Shown here one piece after another: positions 1 to 8,028 of a stretch of DNA of 36,621 nt. Position 1 is the stretch's first letter; each line of letters opens with the position of its first letter. The stretch covers positions 1-36,621 of the forward strand of contig NZ_NGJU01000025.1 in NCBI RefSeq assembly GCF_003987495.1, given 5' to 3'. The DNA comes from Vagococcus salmoninarum. GTDB taxonomy: Bacteria > Bacillota > Bacilli > Lactobacillales > Vagococcaceae. The notes beneath the pieces were generated by a model, which searched no databases, had not been told where the DNA came from, and was given only the letters and a program-made list of their open reading frames with translations. The translations under genes and the position numbers were made by a program.

Positions 1-42
1 GCTGCTTCTTTAACTTCTAATGGGTATGAAATTCGTTTAACC
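1..42 (-). CDS. IS3-type transposase orfA, N-terminal fragment
   Basis: An ATG at 40-42 on the minus strand is preceded by GGAGGTG and opens a frame reading MVKRISYPLEVKEA before the window edge. This start resembles the helix-turn-helix orfA protein of IS3/IS150 elements in enterococci, which would bind the element ends. Only 14 codons are visible, so the identification leans on the adjoining terminal repeat. It reads away from nagB. Confidence 0.5.
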
Positions 43-127
43 ATAAAAATACACCTCCGTTTTCTTCATTTTACACGAATTCAACGGGGGTGTTTTTATA
101 TTTGTCTCAACCTATGGGGTCAGTTCA
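1..127 (-). mobile_element. IS3-family (IS150-like) element, 5' end only
   Basis: Read on the minus strand, a terminal repeat begins at 127 with TGAACTGACCCCATAGG and runs to about 103. The TGAAC-GACCCC start is typical of IS150-group IS3 elements. A short leader with a GGAGGTG ribosome site and the start of an orfA-like frame follow. The rest lies outside the window. The end sits only 23 bases past the nagB stop codon, so the element inserted just behind nagB. The other end and any target duplication cannot be seen. The family call rests on the terminal sequence and 14 residues only. Confidence 0.65.
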
Positions 128-150
128 AAGGTCAGCCAGTCTTCCTTTAA

Positions 151-861
151 TTAGTTTGCTAATTGCGATAATGCTGCTTCATCAGCAATCACATAAATGT
201 TCCCGTGTTTTTGGAGAGCACTAGCCGGACAAGCTTCTGACATGCTGTCTTCAATCATGCCTTTTAAAGCTGCTGCTTTACTTTCACCATAAGCGATTAA
301 AATAATTTGTTTGGCTTCTAAAATTGAACCAATTCCCATTGAGTAAGCTTGAGTTGGCACATCTTCTTTTTTATCAAAGAAACGTTTGTTAGATTCGATT
401 GTTGACTCAACTAAATCGACTTTACGCGTTTTTGAATCAAAAGGCGTTCCTGGTTCATTAAAACCAATATGACCGTTTGTGCCGATGCCTAACACTTGAA
501 TATCAATTGGGTTATCCGCAATGATTTGGTCATAACGTGCACATTCCGCCTCAGCATCTGTTGCCATGCCGTCTGGAACGAAAGTTTTGTTAAATGGTTT
601 TGCGTTAAATAAATTATCATTCATAAACTGACGGTAACTTTGGGCATTAGTCTCTTCTAAGCCAACATACTCATCTAGGTTAATACTAGTTAAGGCACTA
701 AAATCAAGATCGCTTTTCACCATTTCTTCATAGAGAGAGATCGGTGTACTGCCTGTTGCTAAACCTAAGACTTTTGCGTTGTTTTCTTTAATTCCTTTTT
801 GAATTAATTCAAAGGCTTTTTTGCCGCCCTCAGTTTGGTCTTTTACTTTAATAATATTCAT
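151..861 (-). CDS. nagB: Glucosamine-6-phosphate deaminase
   Basis: This cytosolic enzyme converts glucosamine-6-phosphate to fructose-6-phosphate and ammonia, feeding amino sugars into glycolysis. The 236-residue length is normal for the short Firmicute NagB. Family signatures are clear: GLATGSTP near residue 33, INLDEY near 60, and [14 protein letters not shown] near 125 with the catalytic Asp/His region. The start at 861 is supported by TGGAG upstream. It has its own promoter with a NagR-like operator over the start site, so it is probably repressed until amino sugars are present. It opposes glmS at 2.9-4.7 kb. The stop codon lies next to an IS3-type insertion, which does not break the gene. 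Confidence 0.97.
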   Translation of the reverse strand: MNIIKVKDQTEGGKKAFELIQKGIKENNAKVLGLATGSTPISLYEEMVKSDLDFSALTSINLDEYVGLEETNAQSYRQFMNDNLFNAKPFNKTFVPDGMATDAEAECARYDQIIADNPIDIQVLGIGTNGHIGFNEPGTPFDSKTRKVDLVESTIESNKRFFDKKEDVPTQAYSMGIGSILEAKQIILIAYGESKAAALKGMIEDSMSEACPASALQKHGNIYVIADEAALSQLAN

Positions 862-883
862 AAGTAACGTCGCTCCATTTCTT

Positions 884-926
884 TTTGGTATAGTCCAATT
901 ATAAAATAGTTTGACGACTTTTACAA
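884..926 (-). promoter_or_regulatory. nagB promoter with NagR/dre-like operator
   Basis: On the minus strand, -35 TTGTAA (926-921) and -10 TATAAT (903-898) are 17 bp apart. Immediately downstream, 884-899 reads TTTGGTATAGTCCAAT on the plus strand, an imperfect palindrome like the dre site of NagR/YvoA GntR-family regulators. Its position over the expected start site suggests repression. The regulator is inferred; its gene is not here. Confidence 0.7.
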
Positions 927-1007
927 GTTAAACTCCTTATTAAATCCCTATATTACAGTTTTATCTAATAATTTAGCTAATTCTTAACTATTTTCTTCTT
1001 AATTTAA

Positions 1008-2582
1008 CTAGCCTGGCTCTTGAATTTTCCCTTCTTCAATGACAACGAAGCGCTGAATCGTTTTCTTTAAAAAATAACGGTCATGGGAAACGACAATCAC
1101 TGTTCCTTGATAGTCTTGGAGAACTTTTTCTAGTAACTCCCGGGTTTCAATGTCTAAATGGTTAGTTGGTTCATCAAGAATTAATAAGTTGTTTCCTTGT
1201 TGCATTAATTTTGCTAATTCGAGCCGAACTTGTTCGCCACCACTTAATTTTCCGACTTGGCGAAAGACATCTTCTTTAAAAAATAAATACTTAGCTAAAA
1301 TTCGGCGACAGTCTTCTTCGTAAAGATCATTGCTACGTTTAAAATTTTCTAAAACTGTTTGCCGGGGCTCCTCATAATGAATATTTTGTGATAAATAGCC
1401 GATTTCCACTTGAGAGCCAAGGTCTACTTCGCCTTGATCTACTGGAACTTGGCCTAAGATGATTTTTAATAAGGTACTTTTACCACAACCGTTACTCCCT
1501 TGAATCGCCACTTTGTCTTGCCAGCTCACATTTAACTCAGCCCCAACTAATAATTCTCGACTGTCATAGCTTTTATAAAGGTTTTTTAGCTGTAGCACTT
1601 CTTTCCCGGACCGTTGGCTAAATTTAAAAGCTTTCATTAAAGCAACTTGTTCCTTCGCTGGTCGTGAAATCTCATCCATTTGGGCCAAACGCTTTTCTAA
1701 GTGCTTCGCCCGTTTGAAAAATTTGGCATTGTCACTTTCATTTCCCCATTGACGGTAACGGCGAATCGCATCTTTAATTTTTTTGATTTCTTTTTGTTGT
1801 TCCTGGTAATCTTTAGCTAAAACTTCTAGCCGGGCTTTTTTACTTTTTTCATAAGCGTCATAATTACCAGAGTAACTGTGTAGCTCGTTGTCAATTTCCA
1901 CAACTCGGTTGACAACTTGATTTAAAAAGTAACGGTCATGAGAAACGACAATCACCGTCTTTTTGGCTTTCTGTAAGTAGTTTTCTAACCAGTTCAAGCC
2001 TTTAACATCTAGATGATTCGTCGGCTCATCTAGAATTAAGACATCGGCCTCACTAATCAAGACATGGGCTAAAGCCATTAATGTTTGTTGGCCCCCACTT
2101 AACATCATCATCCTTTGAGCTAATAAAGAATTGATCCCTAAGCCTTGGGTCGTACTTTGGATGACGTCCTCTAGTTCATAGCCACCACTGTCTTGAAAAA
2201 GCTCCTGTTTCTTACCATAGCGGGTCATGACACTGACTAACTGCTCCTCTGAAACTAAAGCAAGTTGTTCTTCCAACTGACTTAATTCTTGAGCTAAGGT
2301 CAATAACTCTGGACGGGCATTTAATAAGAAATCGCGGGCTGTTAAGTTTGGATCAACGACCCTTTCTTGCCTTAAATACGCCAGTCGTAAACCATTCCGG
2401 AGACTAACAGCCCCTTCATCAATCCCTTCAATTCCCATGATGAGCTTTAATAAAGTTGATTTACCAGACCCGTTACGGCCGATAATCCCGATTTTTTCGC
2501 CTGTTTTGATACTTAAATTCAACTTTTCAAATAATAATTCGCCACCGATAATTTTCGTAACTTCATTTAATTGGATAATCAT
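1008..2582 (-). CDS. ABC-F family ATPase (ribosome-associated, possible antibiotic protection)
   Basis: Two ABC ATPase domains lie in one chain without membrane segments, the ABC-F layout. Numbered from the ATG at 2582 (524 residues), the first domain has Walker A GRNGSGKST near 35, signature LSGGQ near 160 and LDEPTNHLD. The second has GSNGCGKST near 365, LSGGEQ near 447, and again LDEPTNHLD with SHDRYF. A charged helical linker (about 250-310) corresponds to the arm that reaches the ribosomal P-site tRNA. The frame is open to 2603, but AGAGGA at 2593-2588 fits the ATG at 2582 with 5-base spacing. The first-domain signature LSGGQQTLMALAHVL departs from the usual LSGGEKTK form of housekeeping members. 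The leader contains a small peptide gene, a terminator and alternative pairings, as in inducible ABC-F resistance genes. The drug class, if any, cannot be told. Confidence 0.88.
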   Translation of the reverse strand: MIIQLNEVTKIIGGELLFEKLNLSIKTGEKIGIIGRNGSGKSTLLKLIMGIEGIDEGAVSLRNGLRLAYLRQERVVDPNLTARDFLLNARPELLTLAQELSQLEEQLALVSEEQLVSVMTRYGKKQELFQDSGGYELEDVIQSTTQGLGINSLLAQRMMMLSGGQQTLMALAHVLISEADVLILDEPTNHLDVKGLNWLENYLQKAKKTVIVVSHDRYFLNQVVNRVVEIDNELHSYSGNYDAYEKSKKARLEVLAKDYQEQQKEIKKIKDAIRRYRQWGNESDNAKFFKRAKHLEKRLAQMDEISRPAKEQVALMKAFKFSQRSGKEVLQLKNLYKSYDSRELLVGAELNVSWQDKVAIQGSNGCGKSTLLKIILGQVPVDQGEVDLGSQVEIGYLSQNIHYEEPRQTVLENFKRSNDLYEEDCRRILAKYLFFKEDVFRQVGKLSGGEQVRLELAKLMQQGNNLLILDEPTNHLDIETRELLEKVLQDYQGTVIVVSHDRYFLKKTIQRFVVIEEGKIQEPG

Positions 2583-2634
2583 TTTCGTCCTCTTTCTTAC
2601 CATTCAGGACGGTCTTTTCGCTTTTTTTGTACAC

Positions 2635-2666
2635 AAAAAAGCCATGACAAAAGATGCCATGGCTTT
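2635..2666 (-). terminator. Intrinsic terminator inside the ABC-F leader
   Basis: On the minus strand AAAGCCATG (2666-2658) pairs with CATGGCTTT (2646-2638), a perfect 9-bp stem with an 11-base loop, followed by a run of T. It lies upstream of the ABC-F start and downstream of the leader peptide, so it is placed to act as an attenuator. Confidence 0.8.
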
Positions 2667-2720
2667 AACTATTGTTGCTTGTTTCTTTAAACACTTGCCT
2701 GAATGGTCTTTTTCTCGTAG

Positions 2721-2837
2721 TTATATTCTGTTTTTAGACGGACTCGTCGACTTAACAGAAAATACGAAAATAATTGCACGGCAAAGAGCAAGAAACCGTT
2801 GATTTTTCAGATTAACTACTTCTTCCATGCAAAACAT
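2721..2837 (-). CDS. Leader peptide upstream of the ABC-F gene (38 aa)
   Basis: A 38-codon minus-strand frame starts with ATG at 2837 and ends with TAA at 2721. It begins MFCMEEVVNLKNQRFL and continues through a hydrophobic AIIFVFSV stretch to a basic tail SKNRI. A plausible ribosome site AAGGTGG lies at 2854-2848. The IFVFSV stretch recalls the IFVIS stalling segment of ErmC leader peptide, but this likeness is short. Its position before a terminator and the ABC-F gene fits a ribosome-stalling sensor. The peptide is unidentified otherwise; an untranslated leader is the alternative. Confidence 0.55.
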   Translation of the reverse strand: MFCMEEVVNLKNQRFLALCRAIIFVFSVKSTSPSKNRI

Positions 2838-2873
2838 CAGACCATTCACCACCTTCGTTAATTAGTTAACTTA

Positions 2874-2902
2874 AGGATAGCAAATTTTAAGACAATTGTA
2901 AA
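2874..2902 (-). promoter_or_regulatory. Candidate promoter of the ABC-F leader
   Basis: Minus strand: -35 TTTACA (2902-2897), 17-bp spacer, -10 TATCCT (2879-2874). It lies at the 3' edge of glmS and would start RNA near 2867, ahead of the leader peptide. The -10 is weak (4 of 6), so confidence is moderate. There is no obvious glmS terminator between, so readthrough is also possible. Confidence 0.45.
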
Positions 2903-2905
2903 CGT

Positions 2906-4720
2906 TTATTCAACTGTGACACTTTTAGCTAAGTTTCTCGGTTTATCAACATCTAACCCTCTTTGTAAACTAGCGTAATAAGCAATCAATTGGGTAGGAA
3001 TCACACTAATTAAGGCCGTTAAGCTCTCAGCTACTTTCGGTAAGACAATCTGATCCGACTCTTTTTCAAAGCCTTCCATCGCAATGACAAGTGTCTTTGC
3101 GCCACGACTTTCGACTTCTTTTAAGTTCCCACGAGTATGGCTACCCATCACTGCTTCGGTAATAATTCCTAAGACCGGTGTTCCTTCTTCAATTAAAGCA
3201 ATCGTTCCGTGTTTTAACTCCCCTGCTGCAAAGCCCTCAGCTTGGATGTAAGAGATTTCTTTTAGTTTCAATGACGCTTCCATCGAAACGTAATAATCCG
3301 TGCCACGGCCAATATAGAAGGCATTACGAGTCGTTGCTAAGTTAGCTTGAACGAGTTCGGCTAAACTTTCTTTTTCACCGATCAGACTATCCATCCCATT
3401 AGCAACAATTCCTAACTCATGAATCAAGTCTAGTTCAAGAGCCTTCGAAACACCGGCTTGGGCCCCAGCAACTTGGGCTAGAATTGCTAAGACAGCAATT
3501 TGAGCCGTGTAAGCTTTTGTCGAGGCAACTGCGATTTCTGGGCCAGCATGAAGTAGCATAGTGTAGGCTGCTTCCCGTGATAAAGTTGACCCAGGCACAT
3601 TTGTCAAGGTTAAGGCTTGGTGACCTAGTTCTTTAATTTTAACTAAAACTTGACGACTATCGGCTGTTTCACCACTTTGGCTTAAGAAAATAAAGAGAGG
3701 TTTAGCTGATAACAAAGGCATATTATAACCAAACTCACTTGAAAGGTGAACTTCAACTGGTTTATTAGCTAAGTTTTCCAGTAATTGTTTACCGACCCAA
3801 CCAGCATGCCAGCTCGTTCCACAAGCCACAATATAAATTCGATCGCTACTGTTCACAGCCTCAAGAATCTCTGAATCAACAGTTAGTTGATTTGAAGGAG
3901 TGCTGTATTTTTGCACGATTCGACGCATCACAGTTGGTTGTTCGTCAATTTCTTTTAACATGTAATGAGCGTAGGTCCCTTTTTCCATGTCATTTAAGTC
4001 TAGTTGAGCCTCATAAGCTTCCCGACGAATTAAATTGCCTTTTTCGTCTTCAATTTCAATTTTATCTGCCCAAATACTCACGACTTCACCGTCAACAATT
4101 TCAACAAAACGTTTCGTTTGTTCAATCATCGCCATCGCATCGCTACAAATCACATTAAAGTCTTTGCCTAAACCAATTAGTAAAGGACTTTTATTTTTAG
4201 CAACGTAAATAATATCTGGCTGTTCTTTATCAACTAAGGCAAAGGCGTATGAACCTTTAATAATTGTTAACGCCTTTTTAAAGGCTGCTTTCGTTGTTAA
4301 GTCTTCTTCTAAAGCTAAGTAACTAATTAGTTGAACGGCAATTTCAGTATCTGTTTCGCCTTTTAAAGTCACTTCACTTAAATACTCACTATGAATTTCT
4401 TCAAAGTTTTCAATCACACCATTATGGACTAAGACAAAACGGTCATCGATTGAAGTATGAGGATGAGCATTTTCCTCTGAGGGTTTACCGTGAGTCGCCC
4501 AACGAGTATGACCAATGCCTAAGTTTCCAGCCATTTCTGGAACAATTTTCGCTCTTAAAGCAGCAATCCGCCCTTGGGATTTCACTAAATGTTCTTGGTA
4601 ATTTCTCCCAGTAATAAAAATTCCGGCTGAATCATACCCACGATACTCTAATTTTTCTAAACCTTTAACTAAAATATCTGTTGCATTTTCTTTTCCTACT
4701 ACGCCTACTATTCCACACAT
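2906..4720 (-). CDS. glmS: Glutamine:fructose-6-phosphate aminotransferase (isomerizing)
   Basis: This enzyme makes glucosamine-6-phosphate from fructose-6-phosphate and glutamine, the first step to UDP-GlcNAc and peptidoglycan. The frame is open to 4750, but the true start is the ATG at 4720: it gives MCGIVGVVG, where Cys2 becomes the N-terminal nucleophile of the glutamine amidotransferase domain. Length is then 604 residues, normal for the family. The N-terminal domain shows [11 protein letters not shown] and the NGVIENF segment. Two SIS isomerase domains follow, with ACGTSWHAG and SQSGETADS near 350. The C-terminus ends in the conserved [13 protein letters not shown]. An upstream self-cleaving ribozyme and three NagR-like half-sites control it. 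It opposes nagB and supplies glmM at 8.0-9.4 kb. Confidence 0.98.
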   Translation of the reverse strand: MCGIVGVVGKENATDILVKGLEKLEYRGYDSAGIFITGRNYQEHLVKSQGRIAALRAKIVPEMAGNLGIGHTRWATHGKPSEENAHPHTSIDDRFVLVHNGVIENFEEIHSEYLSEVTLKGETDTEIAVQLISYLALEEDLTTKAAFKKALTIIKGSYAFALVDKEQPDIIYVAKNKSPLLIGLGKDFNVICSDAMAMIEQTKRFVEIVDGEVVSIWADKIEIEDEKGNLIRREAYEAQLDLNDMEKGTYAHYMLKEIDEQPTVMRRIVQKYSTPSNQLTVDSEILEAVNSSDRIYIVACGTSWHAGWVGKQLLENLANKPVEVHLSSEFGYNMPLLSAKPLFIFLSQSGETADSRQVLVKIKELGHQALTLTNVPGSTLSREAAYTMLLHAGPEIAVASTKAYTAQIAVLAILAQVAGAQAGVSKALELDLIHELGIVANGMDSLIGEKESLAELVQANLATTRNAFYIGRGTDYYVSMEASLKLKEISYIQAEGFAAGELKHGTIALIEEGTPVLGIITEAVMGSHTRGNLKEVESRGAKTLVIAMEGFEKESDQIVLPKVAESLTALISVIPTQLIAYYASLQRGLDVDKPRNLAKSVTVE

Positions 4721-4764
4721 AATGATTTTTCCTACTTTCTTTAAGTTCATTATCTGTTTCTATC

Positions 4765-4910
4765 TGCTTGAATTAGTTTTTGTTATAACTTTCCAGCTAT
4801 TTTTTAACTACTTCTTTAGAGTACAGTCCCTAGAGTCATCCGCCGAATTTTCGATAAACTCTCTCCTCGTCACCTAATTACGCTTGAACCACAGTAATAG
4901 GTCTGGCGCT
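4765..4910 (-). ncRNA. glmS ribozyme (GlcN-6-P-activated self-cleaving leader)
   Basis: The minus-strand leader of glmS holds the conserved ribozyme core. The cleavage site is AGCGCC with A at 4910 and G at 4909. A P1 stem joins CCTATTAC (4901-4894) to GTAATTAGG (4881-4873). GACGAGG (4871-4865), a TTTATCGA block and TTCGGCGGATG (about 4846-4836) then follow in the canonical order and spacing of the Bacillus ribozyme. When GlcN-6-P is abundant the RNA cleaves itself and the glmS message is degraded. The 3' limit is approximate. I am confident of the class from these blocks; a covariance search would settle the exact fold. Confidence 0.93.
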
Positions 4911-4920
4911 ATCCTTTATA

Positions 4921-5053
4921 ATTGGTATAGATACCTCCTTTTATTTATATTCCATAGAAACATTATAAATCATAATATTTTTGTCGCTGTTTGTCAATAT
5001 TTTTATTATTGGTATAGCATTTTTAATATCACCATTCATAAGTGGTATAGACA
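4921..5053 (-). promoter_or_regulatory. glmS promoter with three NagR/dre-like half-sites
   Basis: A strong sigma-A promoter on the minus strand has -35 TTGACA (4997-4992), a 17-bp spacer and -10 TATGAT (4974-4969), so RNA starts near 4962. Three copies of the amino-sugar motif flank it on the plus strand: ATTGGTATAG at 4921-4930 (in the 5' leader, just before the ribozyme cleavage site), ATTGGTATAG at 5008-5017 (just upstream of -35), and AGTGGTATAG at 5041-5050. The two upstream copies are 33 bp apart, about three helical turns. This could support looping or activation, as NagC does for glmUS in E. coli; the action here is inferred. Confidence 0.75.
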
Positions 5054-5088
5054 AAAAAAGCAATGAAAGAATTTCTTCTCTCATTACT
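5052..5088 (-). terminator. Terminator of the vWA/WxL surface protein gene
   Basis: Arms 5059-5071 and 5076-5088 form a 13-bp stem (with two G-T pairs) and a 4-base loop, followed on the minus strand by seven T. It lies 25 bases past the stop codon at 5113 and directly abuts the outermost NagR-like half-site of glmS. Confidence 0.85.
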
Positions 5089-5112
5089 TTCCCCTGTTGT
5101 TACGTCTATTTT

Positions 5113-7803
5113 TTATAAACCGTTGACTAAATCCCATTCAAAGCTACCAGTATAACCACCTTTAATATTACCAATTCCTTGTTTGAAAATTAATCCTTGA
5201 CCAGCTACTACTGGCCATTCTAATTCTACTTTTTCAATTTGTTTCACACCTTTTTGATGAACGACTTCCCCAACTTCGTCTATCCTAACTGGCTGTTGAT
5301 TAGCTTTAACAAAAGTAAATTCTCCTTTTAAGGGACTGTCATCCACTAAACTTTTTAATGGTTCAGCAATTCTCAAACGCAAATCCCAGCCACTAGACAA
5401 CTGATCGATAATACTTACTTTAATCGTCTCGGTTGGAAAAATTTCTTGACTATGAACAGTAATTAAATCATTTTCACCAAAATCAATGACATCTGGGACT
5501 CTTGTCAATTTTCTAAATTTTTCTTTCGTAAAAGTATAAATAACTAAAATTGTTTGATCTTCGAAACCTGTTTTCCCAGCTGGGGCAGCTCCTTGATTAC
5601 CAGGGTCGAGAATATAACCTAATTCCAAACCTAAGTTTTCTTGATTATCGGTGACATAGTCTTGGTCGTATTCGTATTCTTCGATTTTTTCAGGCATAAT
5701 TGGTTCTTGTACTCCGTTAACCTCAGTTAAATACTGGGTTTCTACAGTGACTTTTCCCCGTTTATAGATAAAAAAGACTTCTGCCCCGGCACTCGTCATC
5801 TTGCCAGAGACCGGTGAACCTAACGCTTCTTTCAACGTCCAACCTGCCGTTGATAAATTAGCCGACTCCGCATTGTAAACCTCACCGATGACAACTTCTT
5901 GACTCGTTGGTTGTTTTAAGACAATATTTCCCTCATCGATATAATGAGCTAACAAACTAGCAGTTTTGATTTCTTTCTCTGCATAAACTTTATAATTATT
6001 TTGAGTTGCGTTAAAAGTAATTTCTTTAGAGACTGCTGTTGGCAATAACTTATTTGTAAAATCTAACTGATTAAACTCTTCAGTAGGTAACTTTTCTTTC
6101 AAAATTGCCACAGCATCACCTTTTAGTAACGTTGTGCCGTATTTTAATGAAGAAAGTTTATTCGAAGCAAGGAAGTCCCCTTGACCACCAAGGTTCTGAT
6201 AATTTGTCCCAACAATACTCTGGGACAACTGGTAATTCGCCACGTTATTGATTGAGCCACTGCCTTGATAAACGTATAATTCAATTCCAGCTTCAGCTGT
6301 TGGTTCAAAAAGGGCTGGCAGTTCAGAAATCCTTTGACTCGGTACTATACTATTTTTAAAATTAACTTGTCCTGACCTAAAAGCTGTTAAAGGTGATACC
6401 ATCACTTGATTGGTAATGCCGCCAGTGTAGGCTAATCGAAAATTTCCTTGATCTGTTTTACCGATGGCATTATTCCCTACAAGCACATTTGTAATTGACA
6501 TATTTTGATTTCCTAGACCGATTTTCTCAGTGGCAGTGGGAGAATTCAAACTATTTTTAACAAAACTTAATTGAGAATCACTAGCCAATTCAATTGTATT
6601 AGTGCCATCATAAGTCACAACTAGTGCGCCTTTAAATTTATCTGTAATCGTTTGTTCTGCCGTGCCTGGGCTAGTATTTTTGGCAACGTAATAAGAGTCC
6701 CAGCCCGCCGCTTTTCTAGGTCCACTCGTTGTTTGGTTTTGAATCCAAGTAAAAGGGACTGGCATTGCTTGGGTATTATTTTTACTAACTTGATACTGAA
6801 TTGGTAAGAAGATTCCCGGTTGTTCCCCACGATTACCAATCGTCCAAAAACGATCCACTTCATTTTTAAAGCGATTCATGACATCCACAACATTATTAAA
6901 CTGATAATCACTTAAAAGCACTACGACTGGTACGGCTCCAGGCCGTAAGCCAGTAGCTGGATTGTTAGTGTCCTTGCCTTCTAACATATTATTCGCATCT
7001 TTCAAAAAGGCGGCCACATCATCATTTTCAAAACCATTTCCTGTATTATAAAAAGTTTGATTGATTTTCGTCTCCCAGTCATCATCTGAAGAAACCCAAC
7101 CGCTATCACGTTCTCTAGTAAAATCTCCTTGGTTATTAGCTAGAGAATTATAGCCTAACATGCGAATCCGACTACCTGGATATTCTCGCATGACTTTTCT
7201 AGATAAGCTTTCCACCATGTTTTTCCCATGTAAACGCGGGTTCTCAACTCCTGCGGCAAATCCGTTATTCATTGATCCAGACCAATCTAAAACAAATGAC
7301 ACATCATAAACTGTGCCTATCCCTTCGCCATCTGGGCCAGGATTAAAATAATCAACAAGGTAGTTCAATTTCTGATCCGGATAGTTATTTCGGATCGTTA
7401 AAATGACTTCTGGCGACCAACGAATTGGTCGGAGTTCTAATTTCTGAGCTGTCTTCACTAAAAGAATTCGCCCAAGTTCACTACCTAAATCATTTTCAGC
7501 TAATAAACTAGCTTGATAAGCTTTATCTAAAGCCATTAGGGAACCTTCTGTCCAATTAAGATTATCTTTATAAGGGCGTTCAGTCGTTCCTGCAAGCTCA
7601 TCTTTTAAAAAGACTTGAACTTTTTCTTGAGCCTGACTTAAAGAATTTTCTTCCCAGTTTTGCCACTGGCTAAGGCTTTTTGAATACTCTAGTTCATTAG
7701 CTACAATCTTTCCTGACAGTGAATTCCAAACAATAAAAAGGCTGATTATCACTAATAAACATAATAACCAGCTAATTAAGAGCTTTCCTCGTTTAAATCT
7801 CAG
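5113..7803 (-). CDS. Secreted vWA-domain surface protein with MucBP-like and WxL-type C-terminal regions
   Basis: A large exported protein. The frame is open without ATG/GTG/TTG until a GTG at 7752, which lacks a ribosome site and would cut the signal peptide. AAAAGGAG at 7819-7812 instead fits a CTG at 7803, giving 896 residues and a normal signal sequence: basic RFKRGK, then a long hydrophobic stretch. A von Willebrand A domain follows, with MIDAS DWSGS near residue 173. A MucBP-like repeat (KVTVETQYL to the YDQDYVTDN area) lies near 700. The C-terminus has two WDL motifs (GWDLRLRI and FEWDLVNGL), as in WxL wall-binding domains. It probably binds host or surface ligands and attaches non-covalently to the wall; no LPXTG is seen. 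It stands alone with its own terminator, without the usual WxL/DUF916 partners. Domain calls are by motif; the ligand is unknown. Confidence 0.8.
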   Translation of the reverse strand: MRFKRGKLLISWLLCLLVIISLFIVWNSLSGKIVANELEYSKSLSQWQNWEENSLSQAQEKVQVFLKDELAGTTERPYKDNLNWTEGSLMALDKAYQASLLAENDLGSELGRILLVKTAQKLELRPIRWSPEVILTIRNNYPDQKLNYLVDYFNPGPDGEGIGTVYDVSFVLDWSGSMNNGFAAGVENPRLHGKNMVESLSRKVMREYPGSRIRMLGYNSLANNQGDFTRERDSGWVSSDDDWETKINQTFYNTGNGFENDDVAAFLKDANNMLEGKDTNNPATGLRPGAVPVVVLLSDYQFNNVVDVMNRFKNEVDRFWTIGNRGEQPGIFLPIQYQVSKNNTQAMPVPFTWIQNQTTSGPRKAAGWDSYYVAKNTSPGTAEQTITDKFKGALVVTYDGTNTIELASDSQLSFVKNSLNSPTATEKIGLGNQNMSITNVLVGNNAIGKTDQGNFRLAYTGGITNQVMVSPLTAFRSGQVNFKNSIVPSQRISELPALFEPTAEAGIELYVYQGSGSINNVANYQLSQSIVGTNYQNLGGQGDFLASNKLSSLKYGTTLLKGDAVAILKEKLPTEEFNQLDFTNKLLPTAVSKEITFNATQNNYKVYAEKEIKTASLLAHYIDEGNIVLKQPTSQEVVIGEVYNAESANLSTAGWTLKEALGSPVSGKMTSAGAEVFFIYKRGKVTVETQYLTEVNGVQEPIMPEKIEEYEYDQDYVTDNQENLGLELGYILDPGNQGAAPAGKTGFEDQTILVIYTFTKEKFRKLTRVPDVIDFGENDLITVHSQEIFPTETIKVSIIDQLSSGWDLRLRIAEPLKSLVDDSPLKGEFTFVKANQQPVRIDEVGEVVHQKGVKQIEKVELEWPVVAGQGLIFKQGIGNIKGGYTGSFEWDLVNGL

Positions 7804-7970
7804 TTTTATTCTCCTTTTATGAACTAATTTAAATATTAATTTCTTGCTAAGTCTCTATTGAATATAATATTTACAGTTTATCCGTTTTTTATTACTATAT
7901 TTAGTATACACGCTATCCCGGTCTTTCTAACTCCTAAAAAATACCGTACTTACCGGAGTAAACAAAGACT

Positions 7971-8009
7971 AAAAAAATAAGCCTTCCACTTAGATAGGAA
8001 AGGCTTATT
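7971..8009 (-). terminator. Terminator of the cdaA-cdaR-glmM operon
   Basis: Arms AATAAGCCTTCC (7976-7987) and GGAAAGGCTTATT (7997-8009) pair with a single bulge, and the minus strand then has a T run (7977-7971). It lies 19 bases past the glmM stop codon. Confidence 0.85.
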
Positions 8010-8028
8010 TCTTATGAGATTATTTTAT

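Larger units (their letters stand above)
2583..2846 (-). promoter_or_regulatory. ABC-F leader with alternative RNA pairings (attenuator)
   Basis: Minus-strand segments are as follows. Segment 1, GAATGGTCT (2846-2838), lies beside the leader-peptide start. Segment 2, AGACCATTCAGG (2709-2698), follows the leader stop. Segment 3, CCTGAATGGT (2608-2599), lies before the ABC-F gene. Segment 2 can pair perfectly with 1 (9 bp) or with 3 (10 bp). CGTCCT (2611-2606) can pair with AGGACG (2591-2586), burying the ABC-F ribosome site; the 2:3 pairing would break that lock. A terminator lies between segments 2 and 3. A ribosome stalled early on the leader would mask segment 1 and favour 2:3, freeing the gene. 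The pairings are seen; the mechanism is inferred. Confidence 0.65.

Noticed and set aside
2437-2802. 121-codon plus-strand frame across the ABC-F start and leader
   Set aside because: It is antisense to the ABC-F N-terminus and leader, has no ribosome site and no recognisable domain.
2898-2908. GTAAACGTTTA at the glmS stop codon, like the LacI-type operator
   Set aside because: It spans the 3' end of glmS, away from its promoter; it overlaps the candidate ABC-F -35, so a role cannot be excluded, but a chance match is simpler.
4884-5066. 60-codon plus-strand frame opposite the glmS leader
   Set aside because: It lies over the ribozyme and promoter on the other strand, has no ribosome site and is rich in Tyr/Asn/Ile from AT-rich DNA.
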